Shown: positions 28,099 to 37,161 of the stretch, piece by piece
Layout of the letters: each line of letters starts with the position of its first letter
Position numbering within the stretch: the first letter of the stretch is position 1
Notes under the pieces: model-generated
The model's input: only the letters and a program-made list of their open reading frames with translations
What the model was told of the DNA's origin: nothing
Databases searched by the model: none
Program-made: the position numbers and the translations under genes
Assembly: GCA_027306785.1 (NCBI GenBank)
Contig: DAHUZB010000007.1
Span: forward strand, 34,997 to 98,996
Reading direction: 5' to 3'
Source of the DNA: Vulcanimicrobiota bacterium
Lineage (GTDB): Bacteria > Vulcanimicrobiota > Vulcanimicrobiia > Vulcanimicrobiales > Vulcanimicrobiaceae
Length of the DNA stretch: 64,000 nucleotides

Positions 28099-30145
28099 CG
28101 CGGATGATGCCCATCATGCCGCGATCTTCGTGCGCGAGCATGTGGCAGTGGAAGACGAACGTGCCGGGATGCATGTGCCGTAGGTCGAGCAGAATCGTCA
28201 CGCGGCCCGGCTTCTCGTAGGGATACGTCCACGGATCGGGCATGCCGCGATTGGGAGCGAACGTGCCGGGATGCACGGCGACCGTGTCGAGCTCGAGTTG
28301 CGAGAGCGGATTATGCGGATCGAGCACGGTGAAGACCATCTGGTGGATGTGGAACGCGTGCGTCTCGGCGGTCGCGTTGAAGAGCGTCCATTCTTCCACC
28401 GTTCCGGAGCGCACGGTGATATCGGGATTGTTCGGCACCCGTTCGTTCCCGGCGAACGTCGGATCGAACGGATGCTCGGTGAAGCCCGGCTTCGAGGTCT
28501 CGGTGATGAAGAACAGAAACGCGTTCTTATCGTTCTTGCGGTAGAGATACTGCGTGAACGTGATCGCTCGCCGCACGACATCCTCGGGATGCGCGTGCAT
28601 CCATGCGACCAGATCGCCCGCGCGCGTCTGCGACGTTTTCGCGACGGCGGTCTTCACGTTCGGCGCAGCCATGCGTATCCCGCGTAGCGTCGGGCGGATT
28701 TGCACCAGATTGCGCGGCGGTTCGTAGGTGCCGTCCGGCCCGGTGCACGGCGTATTCATGAAGACCGTGAGCGGCTTTGTGCTCGTGGGGCGCACGATGA
28801 ACTCCACGCGACCGCCCGGCGGCAATTCCACGCTGCGCATCGGCACGGCGAGCGCGTAGGGATCGGCGTTATTCGGTGAGACGGGCGTGCCGTCGCGCGC
28901 GACGACCTGCATAAGTTGCGCCTGTCCCGCACTATCGCGCAGTTCGATATCGGCGTAGGAGTTTGCGGTGCCGTTCAGGATGCGCCAGAGTTGCGGGCGA
29001 CCCACGGTAGCGCTCGTGTACAATGCCGATGTCGTGACGCTCATCGGGACCGCGATGCCGTTGACGGTGATATCGGGGGCGCTCGGCGTCGATCTCACGA
29101 TCGGACGACACGAATCGAGCGTCGTTCCCGGTGCGGGCGACGGTGACGGCAGCGGCATGCCGATCGGCCACGCGGGCGGATCGAACGGATTGACGTTTGC
29201 GGCCGGATGCGCCGCCTGCGCGCCGAGCGCGCTGGCCGACGGCGCCTTCATCACCTGCATCGCGCGCTCGATGCGCTGCTCTTCGGTGTTTGCGGCAAGC
29301 GCGGTGCGCAGCACGACGATACGCTCGTCGGCGGGCGTGAACGTCGGACCTTTCGACGGGTCGACGATCCACGTACCGTCGAGTCCGCCGCCGACTTGTT
29401 GATTCGAGATCCCGTGCTCGTGCGAATGGTACCAATCCATTCCCGGCGGCTGCGGGCGCGCATTGAACGGACCGGCCGTCGGAATCACGTAGCGATAGAG
29501 ACACGCGTGTCCGGGCGAGCGCAGCGTGGAGAGAAAGACGTTGTCTTGCTGCGGCGGCCCGAGAAAGCCGTGCATGTGGATGTTCGTATCTTGGCTACTC
29601 GGCGTCGGCGTCGGGCCGAACGTCACATACGGATGGCCGAGATAGCCGTTCGGAATGCGCGCGGGCGTGCCGCCCGGCATATCCATCGGCGGGCATTTCG
29701 TCTCCGGCTCGCCGGGCGACATCGTGGATGCCATCGCATGCACGCCGGGACCGTCGGTAAGACGATTCACGAGATCGAGCGCGAGCTTATCGCCCGCGCG
29801 CACGCGAATCACCGGAGGAACGCTGTGCTCGGCGCCGCGCGCATCGTGCCAGGTGTAGCAATAACGCGAAGCGTTGCTTCTTCCGCTGTGGTACCACGTA
29901 TTGCGCGCCGTGAGCGTGAGCTTGTGGAAGCCCTCGCTATCGCGCGGCAGCGAGTCGACGACCACTTGGGGAAGTTGCGGGAGCTCGGTCGGGAGCGTGA
30001 CGGGCGCTGAGGGGCACGGATCCGGGCCGATCGCGGCCGCAGGTGCGGACTGCGCGAAGCTCGCGCCGGTACCCGCGAGCGAGAGCGCCGCGAGCGCGAT
30101 TGCGGCTGCGACGGCGAAAAGCACGGTCGACGTACGCCGATGCAT
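28088..30145 (-). CDS. Exported multicopper oxidase
   Basis: About 685 residues from ATG 30145, which has GGAGGC 3 bases before it. Signal peptide to about residue 33. All four copper-ligand motifs are present: HMHG (H190, H192), WYHSHEHG (about 237), HAFHIHQ (about 596) and FHCHMLAHEDRGMM (about 664), the last giving the HCH and axial Met of the type 1 site. Two or three cupredoxin domains. It oxidises a phenolic, metal or other reductant with reduction of oxygen to water outside the cytoplasm; substrate unknown. Copper-export genes are 18 kb away. The downstream-transcribed neighbour on this strand is none; the hydrolase lies upstream. Confidence 0.88.
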   Translation of the reverse strand: MHRRTSTVLFAVAAAIALAALSLAGTGASFAQSAPAAAIGPDPCPSAPVTLPTELPQLPQVVVDSLPRDSEGFHKLTLTARNTWYHSGRSNASRYCYTWHDARGAEHSVPPVIRVRAGDKLALDLVNRLTDGPGVHAMASTMSPGEPETKCPPMDMPGGTPARIPNGYLGHPYVTFGPTPTPSSQDTNIHMHGFLGPPQQDNVFLSTLRSPGHACLYRYVIPTAGPFNARPQPPGMDWYHSHEHGISNQQVGGGLDGTWIVDPSKGPTFTPADERIVVLRTALAANTEEQRIERAMQVMKAPSASALGAQAAHPAANVNPFDPPAWPIGMPLPSPSPAPGTTLDSCRPIVRSTPSAPDITVNGIAVPMSVTTSALYTSATVGRPQLWRILNGTANSYADIELRDSAGQAQLMQVVARDGTPVSPNNADPYALAVPMRSVELPPGGRVEFIVRPTSTKPLTVFMNTPCTGPDGTYEPPRNLVQIRPTLRGIRMAAPNVKTAVAKTSQTRAGDLVAWMHAHPEDVVRRAITFTQYLYRKNDKNAFLFFITETSKPGFTEHPFDPTFAGNERVPNNPDITVRSGTVEEWTLFNATAETHAFHIHQMVFTVLDPHNPLSQLELDTVAVHPGTFAPNRGMPDPWTYPYEKPGRVTILLDLRHMHPGTFVFHCHMLAHEDRGMMGIIRVIR

Positions 30146-30234
30146 GAAGCCTCCTACGATGCTCGGACGCACACACCCGATTGTGGCGAGCCCGAGGCCT
30201 TCACCAGCACCGTATCATAGGCGCGCGCCCGCGC

Positions 30235-31629
30235 CTAGCCGCCGGGCGTGATCCGAACGTCCCGCACGATCGGTGACGCGGTCATCGCGGCTTCGATCGC
30301 GAGCTGTGTCCATTCGGGATGCTGGATCATCACGCCGTGGCCCGCCGCGCCGGGATAGGTATCGAGCACCGCCGTTCCGGCACCGTACTGCGCGTTGTAC
30401 GCATCGACGAGCGCTTTTCCGTATGTCCACTGCGTGAGGAGATCCTCGTAGCCGTTGATCACGATGAGCTTGCCGGTCATCGGTATGCGGTCGCACGCCG
30501 AGGCGATCGGCGCGTCGGGATTCGCGGTATCGGTTTTGCACACGCCGCCGTTCTGCACGCTCATCTTCACCGATCCGTACGCCGTGCAGCCGGTCGAGGT
30601 GAAGTTCGGTCCGCCGCCGGAGCAATAGGCGACGTCGAAATCGTTCGAGAGCTCACGCTGCTGCGCGAAGACGGCGCTATCGATCCCCTTGGTCGTGCTC
30701 CACGGCGCGGTTTCGAGATCGATGATCGATCCCGCGATAAAACCGAGGCAGTGATTGAGAATTCCGCAATCCGGCGTGACGCTGAGCGAGAGCGCGGTGG
30801 AGCTGACCGTCGCCGTGCAGCCGCTGTTCGTTCCGCTCTCGGCTTGCGTCTGACCGAGATACGGGAAGATCAGTTCGGTCAGCTTCGTCTTCAGATCGTC
30901 GGCGAGCGTTCCCGTTGCGGTGAGCGCAGCGCCGAACATCGTGCTGACGCACGCGGCTGAATCGCCGCCCACCTCGGCTTGTTCGCTCCCGCCGGGGCCC
31001 GCGGCGATTAGGATGACGTTATGAATCGTACGAGTCGGGCGAGACACCGGCGAAAGTACCGCGTACTTCAATGCGTTCGTTGTTCCAAGCGACCAGCCGA
31101 CGGGATCGACGGCGTTCGTGGAGATGCCGTAGCGCGTGCTCGCGTCCTGCAGCAGCGCGTCGACGTCGCTTGCAATCATATCGCGCGTCACGTTGCCGCT
31201 CAGCGGCGTCGATCCGACACCGGGATAGTCGAAGAGCAGGATCCGGTAGTTGTGGCAGAGCGAGACGGAGCCGTCTTCGAGCGGATCGTACGCGCCCGTC
31301 TTCACGATCTCAGGGCTCGACGCGCTGTTCGTGAGCATCTGGACGGGCCATCCGGTGAGAATCTGCCCGGTCCCCGGAAACATGACGAGGACGTCGTTGC
31401 TCACCGCGCCGTCGCCGATGACGGTATATTCCATCGCATCGCCCGTCTGCGGATTGGTCACGTCGGCGAGACGCGGCCCGAGCGCGCGCAGATCGGAAAT
31501 CTGACTGCAGGGAATCGACGACGCAACCTGGCTCGCCGCCGGCGGCGGCTGGAGCGTTCCGCCTGCGCACGCCGACACGACGAGCAGCAACGCACACGAG
31601 AACGCTCGGAAACGGGAGGCTCTACTCAT
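30235..31629 (-). CDS. Lipoprotein alpha/beta-hydrolase (tripeptidyl-aminopeptidase-like)
   Basis: 464 residues from ATG 31629. Lipobox VSAC with lipid cysteine C21. Alpha/beta-hydrolase core with nucleophile elbow GWSLG at about 177 and an oxyanion segment YPGVGSTPLSGN upstream; a Cys-rich insertion separates the core halves (CAGGGP..CTAYG) and a C-terminal histidine is in AAGHGVM at about 440. Resembles secreted peptidase/esterase families of the prolyl and tripeptidyl type. Extracytoplasmic and membrane-anchored. A TAGGCGCG-CGCGCCTA hairpin (30218-30237) covers its stop. Confidence 0.75.
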   Translation of the reverse strand: MSRASRFRAFSCALLLVVSACAGGTLQPPPAASQVASSIPCSQISDLRALGPRLADVTNPQTGDAMEYTVIGDGAVSNDVLVMFPGTGQILTGWPVQMLTNSASSPEIVKTGAYDPLEDGSVSLCHNYRILLFDYPGVGSTPLSGNVTRDMIASDVDALLQDASTRYGISTNAVDPVGWSLGTTNALKYAVLSPVSRPTRTIHNVILIAAGPGGSEQAEVGGDSAACVSTMFGAALTATGTLADDLKTKLTELIFPYLGQTQAESGTNSGCTATVSSTALSLSVTPDCGILNHCLGFIAGSIIDLETAPWSTTKGIDSAVFAQQRELSNDFDVAYCSGGGPNFTSTGCTAYGSVKMSVQNGGVCKTDTANPDAPIASACDRIPMTGKLIVINGYEDLLTQWTYGKALVDAYNAQYGAGTAVLDTYPGAAGHGVMIQHPEWTQLAIEAAMTASPIVRDVRITPGG

Positions 31630-31681
31630 GCTCGGAGCAATACCACCAACAACCTTGCACTCACCTGTGAATTCACGAGTC

Positions 31682-32428
31682 ATGCCTCCGAACGCCCAGA
31701 CGGCGCGAGTACCCGCCGTGTTTCTGCACGGCTTGACCGGAAGCGGCGCCTGCTGGATACCGCTCGTACGCGGGCTGGAAGACGTGCTCGATGCCGTAAC
31801 GCCGGATGCGCGAGGACACGGCGCTGCGGACGCGCCGCCGGAGGGCGTGCGCTACGACGATCTTGCCGACGACGTGCTGACGCTGATGCGCGAACGCGGA
31901 CTCGAGCTGCCGCTGCTCGTCGGGCACTCGATGGGCGGCATGACGGCGGCATTGGTCGCCGCTCGGCACCCGACTCTCGTAAGCGCGCTCGTCTTGATCG
32001 ATCCGACGTTTCTGAGCGCGGAACGGCAGCAAGCCGTCTACGAGAGCGACGCGGCGGAGCAGCACCGACGCGCAGTCGCGGCAGGGAGGAGCGCGCTCGC
32101 AGCAGACTTGCGCGCGCGGCACCCGCACCGCTCGCAAGAGATCATCGAGCTGCTCGCCGACGCGCGCATGCATTGCCGATCGAGCGCGTTCGATATTCTC
32201 ACGCCGCCGACTCCCGACTATCTCGCGCTGGTGCGCGGCTTCCGCGCGCCGACGCTGCTCGTGATCGCCGAAGGCGGCGTGATTCCATCGGAGACTGCGG
32301 CAGAGATCCAGCGCTGCAATTCGATCGTCGAGGTTGCATGCATCGAGAACGCCGGTCACGGCATTCCCTTCGATCAGCCGAATCGGCTCGCGGAGATCAT
32401 GCGCGCATTTCTTCGCAGCCACGCATAA
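31682..32428 (+). CDS. Alpha/beta-hydrolase
   Basis: About 248 residues from ATG 31682 (an upstream ATG at 31628 overlaps the divergent gene and is less likely). Cytoplasmic alpha/beta-hydrolase: oxyanion HGLTGSG (16-22), nucleophile S83 in GHSMGG, catalytic histidine in ENAGHGIPFDQP near the C-terminus. Small, without a lid insertion, as in esterases and C-C hydrolases. Substrate not determinable. Divergent from the lipoprotein hydrolase. Confidence 0.83.
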   Translation: MPPNAQTARVPAVFLHGLTGSGACWIPLVRGLEDVLDAVTPDARGHGAADAPPEGVRYDDLADDVLTLMRERGLELPLLVGHSMGGMTAALVAARHPTLVSALVLIDPTFLSAERQQAVYESDAAEQHRRAVAAGRSALAADLRARHPHRSQEIIELLADARMHCRSSAFDILTPPTPDYLALVRGFRAPTLLVIAEGGVIPSETAAEIQRCNSIVEVACIENAGHGIPFDQPNRLAEIMRAFLRSHA

Positions 32429-32455
32429 TTCGGCACACGGCGAAGGCTCCGCGTC

Positions 32456-33991
32456 TTATCCGTGCGGATGCAGCTGCGTGAGCACGTAGAGCGAGATATC
32501 GTGGAGATCCCGCCGCGACATCTTCCAACGCGGCATCACCGGGCTAAGCGTCATACCCATCGGATCGACTCCGCTTGCGATCGCGTGCTCGAAATCGACG
32601 AGGCTCCAACGCTGCCCGCCGGTACCCATCGAGGAGCCCATATCGTCGCGCATGTGCGCATGCGGACCAAGCTCTGCGCTGATCGCGCCATCCGGAAGAA
32701 GAACGCCGCCCGCACCCGTCGGCCGGTGACAGACCGCGCAGCTCTGATAGACCCGTAGCGGATCGGTGCCCGCGATACGAACACCGTCGAGATCTTTGCC
32801 GGTGTAATAGATCGCGCGCCCGTTCGCGAGTTCGCGCGCTCGCGTAACCGAGATCCCGAGCGCGGCGGGCGCGGGTTCCATCGTGCCGGGCGGCATACGT
32901 TCGCGATACCACGGACCCGCCCAGAGCAGTTGATACTGCGTGATCGGGGTCGACCCCGGATGAGCGGCGTCTTCCACCGTCAGGACGATATTCGAACGCA
33001 GATTCACCGCCGCGTCGAGGATGTAGTTCGTCGCCGTGTTGCCGAGCCCGTCGTCGGTACGTTCGTAGCGCGTATCGAGATGCAGCCACGGGCGCGGCGC
33101 ATAAATGGATTCAAACGTCACCGATCCGCTCGCGCTCGTTGCGGACGAGAACGGTAACGGCGCGCTGTCGCGGCCGAGCGCACCGATCGACAGCAGCTGA
33201 AATCGGCCGGCGTCGTAGGAAACGAGCGCCGCTTCGCGCGCGTAGCGATCGGTCGCGCCGCCGCCGTTCGCAAGCGTTCCGACCAGCGCTGCGACACCGC
33301 CGGACCAGTGTGATTCCGCCGAAAGGAACTGCACGGAACCGCTCCACGCCGTTCCGTTCCCGCTCAGGTAGGCGACGTTTGCGATCACGCCGTCGTCATC
33401 GCCGTGAGTGTAGGAAGCGCCCCAACGATTATCGGCGAGCGTCGTCGCGTTCGCGCCGACCTGCAAACCGGCGAGTGCATAGCCCGAGAGCGAGAGCGAT
33501 TGGGAAAGCCACGGCGCGAAGACGGGCGTTGCGAACCGTCCGATCTGCAGGCTGCCGCGGCCATGATCCACCGCGTTGTCGGCGATCCAGAGCTGATCGA
33601 CCGAGGAGGCGGGAAATCCGCCGCTCACCATCGGTACGGTCGCAAAATACGAAACATCTTTACCGAGAAAGCCGGCGGAGAGCCACTGCACGATCGAGGT
33701 GGAGAGCGGAGGCAGCCCGGCCGGCGACGGATGCGATACGTTAGCCGTTGCTTCGAGCGCGACGGGAAGCGACTGATTCTGCGTCATCTGCAAATGCCGA
33801 TTGAGTCCGCGCGAAAAATTCGTCGCGAGCACGTAGCGCCCATAGCTGTTGAGTTGCGGAATGACGCTATGACAGAGCGAACAGGCTACGCCGCCTTGTC
33901 CGTTGGCGAAAATGGGCACGGCCGACGCCGGCGCGGATGCAACCAGCAGCCCAAGACACGCGGCGACGACCGACAACGATGACCGCCTCAT
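32456..33991 (-). CDS. Exported cytochrome c / putative outer-membrane barrel / cytochrome c protein
   Basis: 511 residues. Signal peptide ending near ASAVP (22-25). First haem site C37-S-L-C40-H41, followed by PQLNSYGRYV, the CxxCHxxxPxLNxxGR pattern seen at the N-terminus of Cyc2-like fused cytochrome-porins. Residues about 90-380 are Gly/Ser/aromatic-rich with alternating patterns typical of a beta-barrel. A second monohaem domain is at the C-terminus: C418-A-V-C421-H422 with a likely distal Met in SPVMPRWKMS (about 485-491). So the protein can carry two haems with a barrel between them. An electron-transfer role across the outer membrane is plausible, not shown. A broken paralogue is at 37.2-38.7 kb. 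Confidence 0.75.
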   Translation of the reverse strand: MRRSSLSVVAACLGLLVASAPASAVPIFANGQGGVACSLCHSVIPQLNSYGRYVLATNFSRGLNRHLQMTQNQSLPVALEATANVSHPSPAGLPPLSTSIVQWLSAGFLGKDVSYFATVPMVSGGFPASSVDQLWIADNAVDHGRGSLQIGRFATPVFAPWLSQSLSLSGYALAGLQVGANATTLADNRWGASYTHGDDDGVIANVAYLSGNGTAWSGSVQFLSAESHWSGGVAALVGTLANGGGATDRYAREAALVSYDAGRFQLLSIGALGRDSAPLPFSSATSASGSVTFESIYAPRPWLHLDTRYERTDDGLGNTATNYILDAAVNLRSNIVLTVEDAAHPGSTPITQYQLLWAGPWYRERMPPGTMEPAPAALGISVTRARELANGRAIYYTGKDLDGVRIAGTDPLRVYQSCAVCHRPTGAGGVLLPDGAISAELGPHAHMRDDMGSSMGTGGQRWSLVDFEHAIASGVDPMGMTLSPVMPRWKMSRRDLHDISLYVLTQLHPHG

Positions 33992-34026
33992 CCGGCGACT
34001 GTTCCGTGCGCTTCATGCAGCGCCTT

Positions 34027-34692
34027 TCATCGAAAACGAATGTCGCTGCGCGCGCGAACGGGATCGTGCTCGGCGCGTGCGTAGTGAATAGTTCCGACAC
34101 CGAAGACGCCGCTTTCGACGATGCGCATGCCGGCGATCGAGATCGCATCGGCAAGGGCTTCTCGCTTCACGTGACCGTGCCGTCGACGATGCACAAGCGT
34201 GAGCGGGCCGTGCGCGGCGTTCTCGCTCGTTTCGAAATCGGCGATCAGCACGCTGCCGCCGGGCTTGAGAACGCGCGCGATCTCATCGAGGCAGCGCGCA
34301 CGCGCCTTCGAGGGCATATGATGGAGCATCAGCGTGCTGAAGACGACGTCGAAACTCGCGTCCGCAAACGGTAACGCTTCGGCGATCGATTCTTGAAAGG
34401 CCACGTTCAGCCGCGCTTTTCCGGCTTTGCGCCGGGCGCGTTCGATCATCTCCGCCGACGCGTCGATACCGATGACTTCGCACGCGCTGCCCATGCGGCG
34501 TTTGATCGCGAGCGCAAGCGATCCCGTACCGCAGCCGACATCCAAGACGCTGCCCTGCGGCGAGAGCGGCGCGAGACGCATCAGCCGCTCGCGAAACACG
34601 CACTCTCGTCCGCCCGTCATCAGCCAGGCCGTGACGTCGTACCACCATGCGCGGCGCAAAAGCCGTCCGGTCGTCTTCGGTTTTGTTTCCAT
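34027..34692 (-). CDS. Class I SAM-dependent methyltransferase
   Basis: 221 residues from ATG 34692 (GGAG 7 bases upstream). Motif I DVGCGTG at 51-57, followed by the acidic ribose-binding residue in VIGIDAS (about 76-82), motif II FDVVFSTLMLHHM and motif III LKPGGSVLIADF; UbiE/COQ5-like. Substrate unknown. It is divergent from a TetR gene, 50 bases between starts, an arrangement suggesting that the regulator controls it. Its last codons (SDIRFR) recur just upstream of the second cytochrome copy, marking the edge of a duplication. Confidence 0.85.
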   Translation of the reverse strand: METKPKTTGRLLRRAWWYDVTAWLMTGGRECVFRERLMRLAPLSPQGSVLDVGCGTGSLALAIKRRMGSACEVIGIDASAEMIERARRKAGKARLNVAFQESIAEALPFADASFDVVFSTLMLHHMPSKARARCLDEIARVLKPGGSVLIADFETSENAAHGPLTLVHRRRHGHVKREALADAISIAGMRIVESGVFGVGTIHYARAEHDPVRARSDIRFR

Positions 34693-34742
34693 ACATAGCT
34701 CCGTAATTGGACATTTGTTCGGAATCAGTGTACGGTGACGAC

Positions 34743-35354
34743 ATGGCGAGGAACAGCACGGGCGCGGATACGGCGTCCGTTTCGGGACAACGCGACCGCC
34801 GTGTCCGGAAAACCACGAGCGCACTCCGCGAGGCGTTGCACGAGCTGATGTCGGAGAAGCCGTACGACGAGATCGTCGTCAAAGAGATCCTGTACCGCGC
34901 GGATGTGGGGCGGTCGACCTTCTACACCCACTTTCGCGACAAGGACGATTTACTCGCGAGCGCGATCGACGAGATCGTCGAGACGGCGCGCTCTGCTCCG
35001 TCGCCCCGTTCCGGACCGTGGTACGAGCGCGTGCTGTGGTTCAGCGAGCCGATCTTCGCGCATCACGAGCGACGCCGCACGACGCACGGATCGGGAGCTC
35101 GGCACTGGGCATCACCGGCCGGCCATCGTCATTTGAGTACCGCGCTCATCGACGCGATGTCGGAATCGCTGCGCGATCCCGGGCGCGCGACCGTCGGACG
35201 CACGAACGTGCCGACGCGCCTCGTACTCGAGTTCGTCGCGTCGACGTTCGTGCTGATCTTTACCTGGTGGCTCACGGAGCGACATCCGATTCCCGCGGCG
35301 CAAGCGGACCGGCTGTTCCGATCGTTCGTCACTCCGGGTCTGGAGATGCTGTAG
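34743..35354 (+). CDS. TetR/AcrR-family regulator
   Basis: 203 residues from ATG 34743. HTH at about 17-55 (ALREALHELMSEKPYDEIVVKEILYRADVGRSTFYTHF) of the AcrR/TetR_C_3-like type found in Firmicute-style regulators. The C-terminal half has a hydrophobic WWL segment (VLIFTWWLTERHP). It starts 50 bases from the divergent methyltransferase; TTGGAC and TACGGT in the gap may form its promoter. Target probably the methyltransferase and itself. Confidence 0.82.
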   Translation: MARNSTGADTASVSGQRDRRVRKTTSALREALHELMSEKPYDEIVVKEILYRADVGRSTFYTHFRDKDDLLASAIDEIVETARSAPSPRSGPWYERVLWFSEPIFAHHERRRTTHGSGARHWASPAGHRHLSTALIDAMSESLRDPGRATVGRTNVPTRLVLEFVASTFVLIFTWWLTERHPIPAAQADRLFRSFVTPGLEML

Positions 35355-35362
35355 CGCGCTCG

Positions 35363-37108
35363 TTACCAGGTGACGACGATCGATCCGTTCTGCCCCACTG
35401 CGGCGCCGGCGAGCGTCGATGAGTTGCTCGTCGCCGCATTATAGCTGCCGCCGCCACCGCCCGCGCCGATGATCGGGTTGAGTCCGCCGGCGCCGCCGCC
35501 GCTATAGCCACCGCCGCCGCCTCCCGTATCGGCTGCGGCGCCGCCGCCCCCGAAACCGCCGTTCGCCTCACCGGCGTAGACGCCGCCCGCGCCGCCGGCC
35601 CGAATCGGGGCGCCACCGGGCACGGCGTTGCAGGCCTGCCCGCCGGTGATGAAGCCGCCGCCGCCACCACTGTTGGTGATGCAACTGCCACCGTTTCCGT
35701 CCGTGCCGCCCGGTCCGCCGGAACCTTCGCCGGGATAGCCGTTTTGCGAGGTGCTGCCGTTCGATCCGAACTCGCCCGCGGAACTGCCGCCGCCGCCGCC
35801 GCCCGCCGCGATCAGCGGTGCCGACGCTCCCGTCTGGAACACGAACGAGCCGCCGCCGCCGCCGCCTCCGCCGCTGGGCGCGGTGCCGCCCGCGCCGCCG
35901 ACGAGCACGTCCAGGCTGGCGCCCGAGCTCACCGTAAACGTTCCCGCTTCTCCGGCCCCGACGCCGCCGGTGCTGCCGCCGCCCGCGCCGAGCGCGGTGA
36001 TGTTCACCGTGGTGACCCCCGCGGGCGGCGTGAACGGTACGATCACGCCGCTGTACGCGTAGGCCTGATACCCGATGGGGACGACGAGCGATTGTCCCGC
36101 GCCGTCGCTCAGCGTGAGCGAGCACGAGCCGTTACTCGGAGTCGCTGCGAGCGTGACGGCAAAGGTGGTGCCCGTTGTCGGCGAGACGGTCGCGATCGGG
36201 GCGCACGCGGGCGACATCGTCGCCGAGAGCGACTTGTTGTACGGCGCGGTCGTCCAGCCGGTCTCCGATGCGGTGAACGAGATCGGCGACGCGGCACCGT
36301 GGGCGTTGAGATAGACGCCGCCCGTGAGGCTTCCCGGGCCGATCGGCTGCAACGCGGGCGCGAACGACGCGTTTGCCGTGGCGACGCCGGGCGCCGACGC
36401 ACTGATCGTCGCGGGCGCGATCGCGAGCCCGTTATAGCTCAACGTGATGCCGCTTGTCGGCTGCGTGAGCGAAGTTGAAGATAGCGAACTCGCGCCCGAT
36501 GCGTCGCCGTCGGCGAGCGACACCGTGATCGGCGCGCCGCTCGCGTTGACGTACACGCCCGGACCGATGATCGTCTTGCCGGCAGCATCGAGCGCGTTGA
36601 CCGTGACGGGAACGCTCGCGGAGGTACCCGCCGACGCGCTCGCTCCCAAGGAGACGGCAAGCGAGGCGACCACGCCGTTGAACGTGACGGTGACGGTGTT
36701 GGCGGTGTTCGCGACGATCGTCTGCGTGAGCGTTCCGGTGGAGAGCAGATGCCCCGTAGCGTTCTGCGCGTCGTAGAGATTCGCGGTAAAGGTATCGCTA
36801 CCGATCGGCGCGCTGACCGAACCGTTGCACGAGGTCGTACCGCAGTTGATGATGACCGGGGTACCCGCGGCGCCGCCGCTCGGCGCGACCACGACCGACG
36901 CCGATTGCGTGGCACTCGAAACGTAGTCGGGCACACGCCGCAGTTGCGCACCGCGCGCCGTGGGGAGCGCGATATCGAAGCTGATGCTCACGCTCTGCGC
37001 CTTCGGCTGCGGGACGGCCGACGACGGCGACCCGGCCCCGGCGCTTCCGGCACCGGCACAACCCGATATGAGCGCGACCGCCGCGACGCACGCAAAACTT
37101 CGTATCAT
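35363..37108 (-). CDS. Lipoprotein with shared N-terminal domain and Gly-rich ALK-like C-terminal domain
   Basis: About 581 residues from ATG 37108 (GGAGGGG upstream). Lipobox ISGC at about 12-15. Residues 45-170 are related to the N-terminal part of the propeller lipoprotein at 53.5-55.7 kb: both have PxYVSxxTxS, a Cys pair ahead of SVSAPIG or TVSANAPIG, then ANATG and LxSTxTLT. Two Ig-like segments follow, and from about 370 a Gly-rich domain (blocks of GGGGGG with AGGAG and LIAAGG) like the Gly-rich domain of ALK receptors and bacterial surface proteins. Exported; function unknown. Ends 9 bases from the convergent TetR gene. Confidence 0.65.
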   Translation of the reverse strand: MIRSFACVAAVALISGCAGAGSAGAGSPSSAVPQPKAQSVSISFDIALPTARGAQLRRVPDYVSSATQSASVVVAPSGGAAGTPVIINCGTTSCNGSVSAPIGSDTFTANLYDAQNATGHLLSTGTLTQTIVANTANTVTVTFNGVVASLAVSLGASASAGTSASVPVTVNALDAAGKTIIGPGVYVNASGAPITVSLADGDASGASSLSSTSLTQPTSGITLSYNGLAIAPATISASAPGVATANASFAPALQPIGPGSLTGGVYLNAHGAASPISFTASETGWTTAPYNKSLSATMSPACAPIATVSPTTGTTFAVTLAATPSNGSCSLTLSDGAGQSLVVPIGYQAYAYSGVIVPFTPPAGVTTVNITALGAGGGSTGGVGAGEAGTFTVSSGASLDVLVGGAGGTAPSGGGGGGGGSFVFQTGASAPLIAAGGGGGGSSAGEFGSNGSTSQNGYPGEGSGGPGGTDGNGGSCITNSGGGGGFITGGQACNAVPGGAPIRAGGAGGVYAGEANGGFGGGGAAADTGGGGGGYSGGGAGGLNPIIGAGGGGGSYNAATSNSSTLAGAAVGQNGSIVVTW

Positions 37109-37161
37109 ATCCCCTCCAAGAGCCCGGCTCCTCAATTGCGCCGCAGAGCCGCGCGCGCCTT

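Noticed and set aside
30218..30237. Perfect 8-bp hairpin over the hydrolase stop codon as a terminator
   Set aside because: No T run on either strand; could equally be chance in G+C-rich DNA.
35450..36000. GCC/CCG microsatellite-like sequence
   Set aside because: Explained by Gly codons of the Gly-rich domain in the minus-strand lipoprotein; not a separate repeat array.
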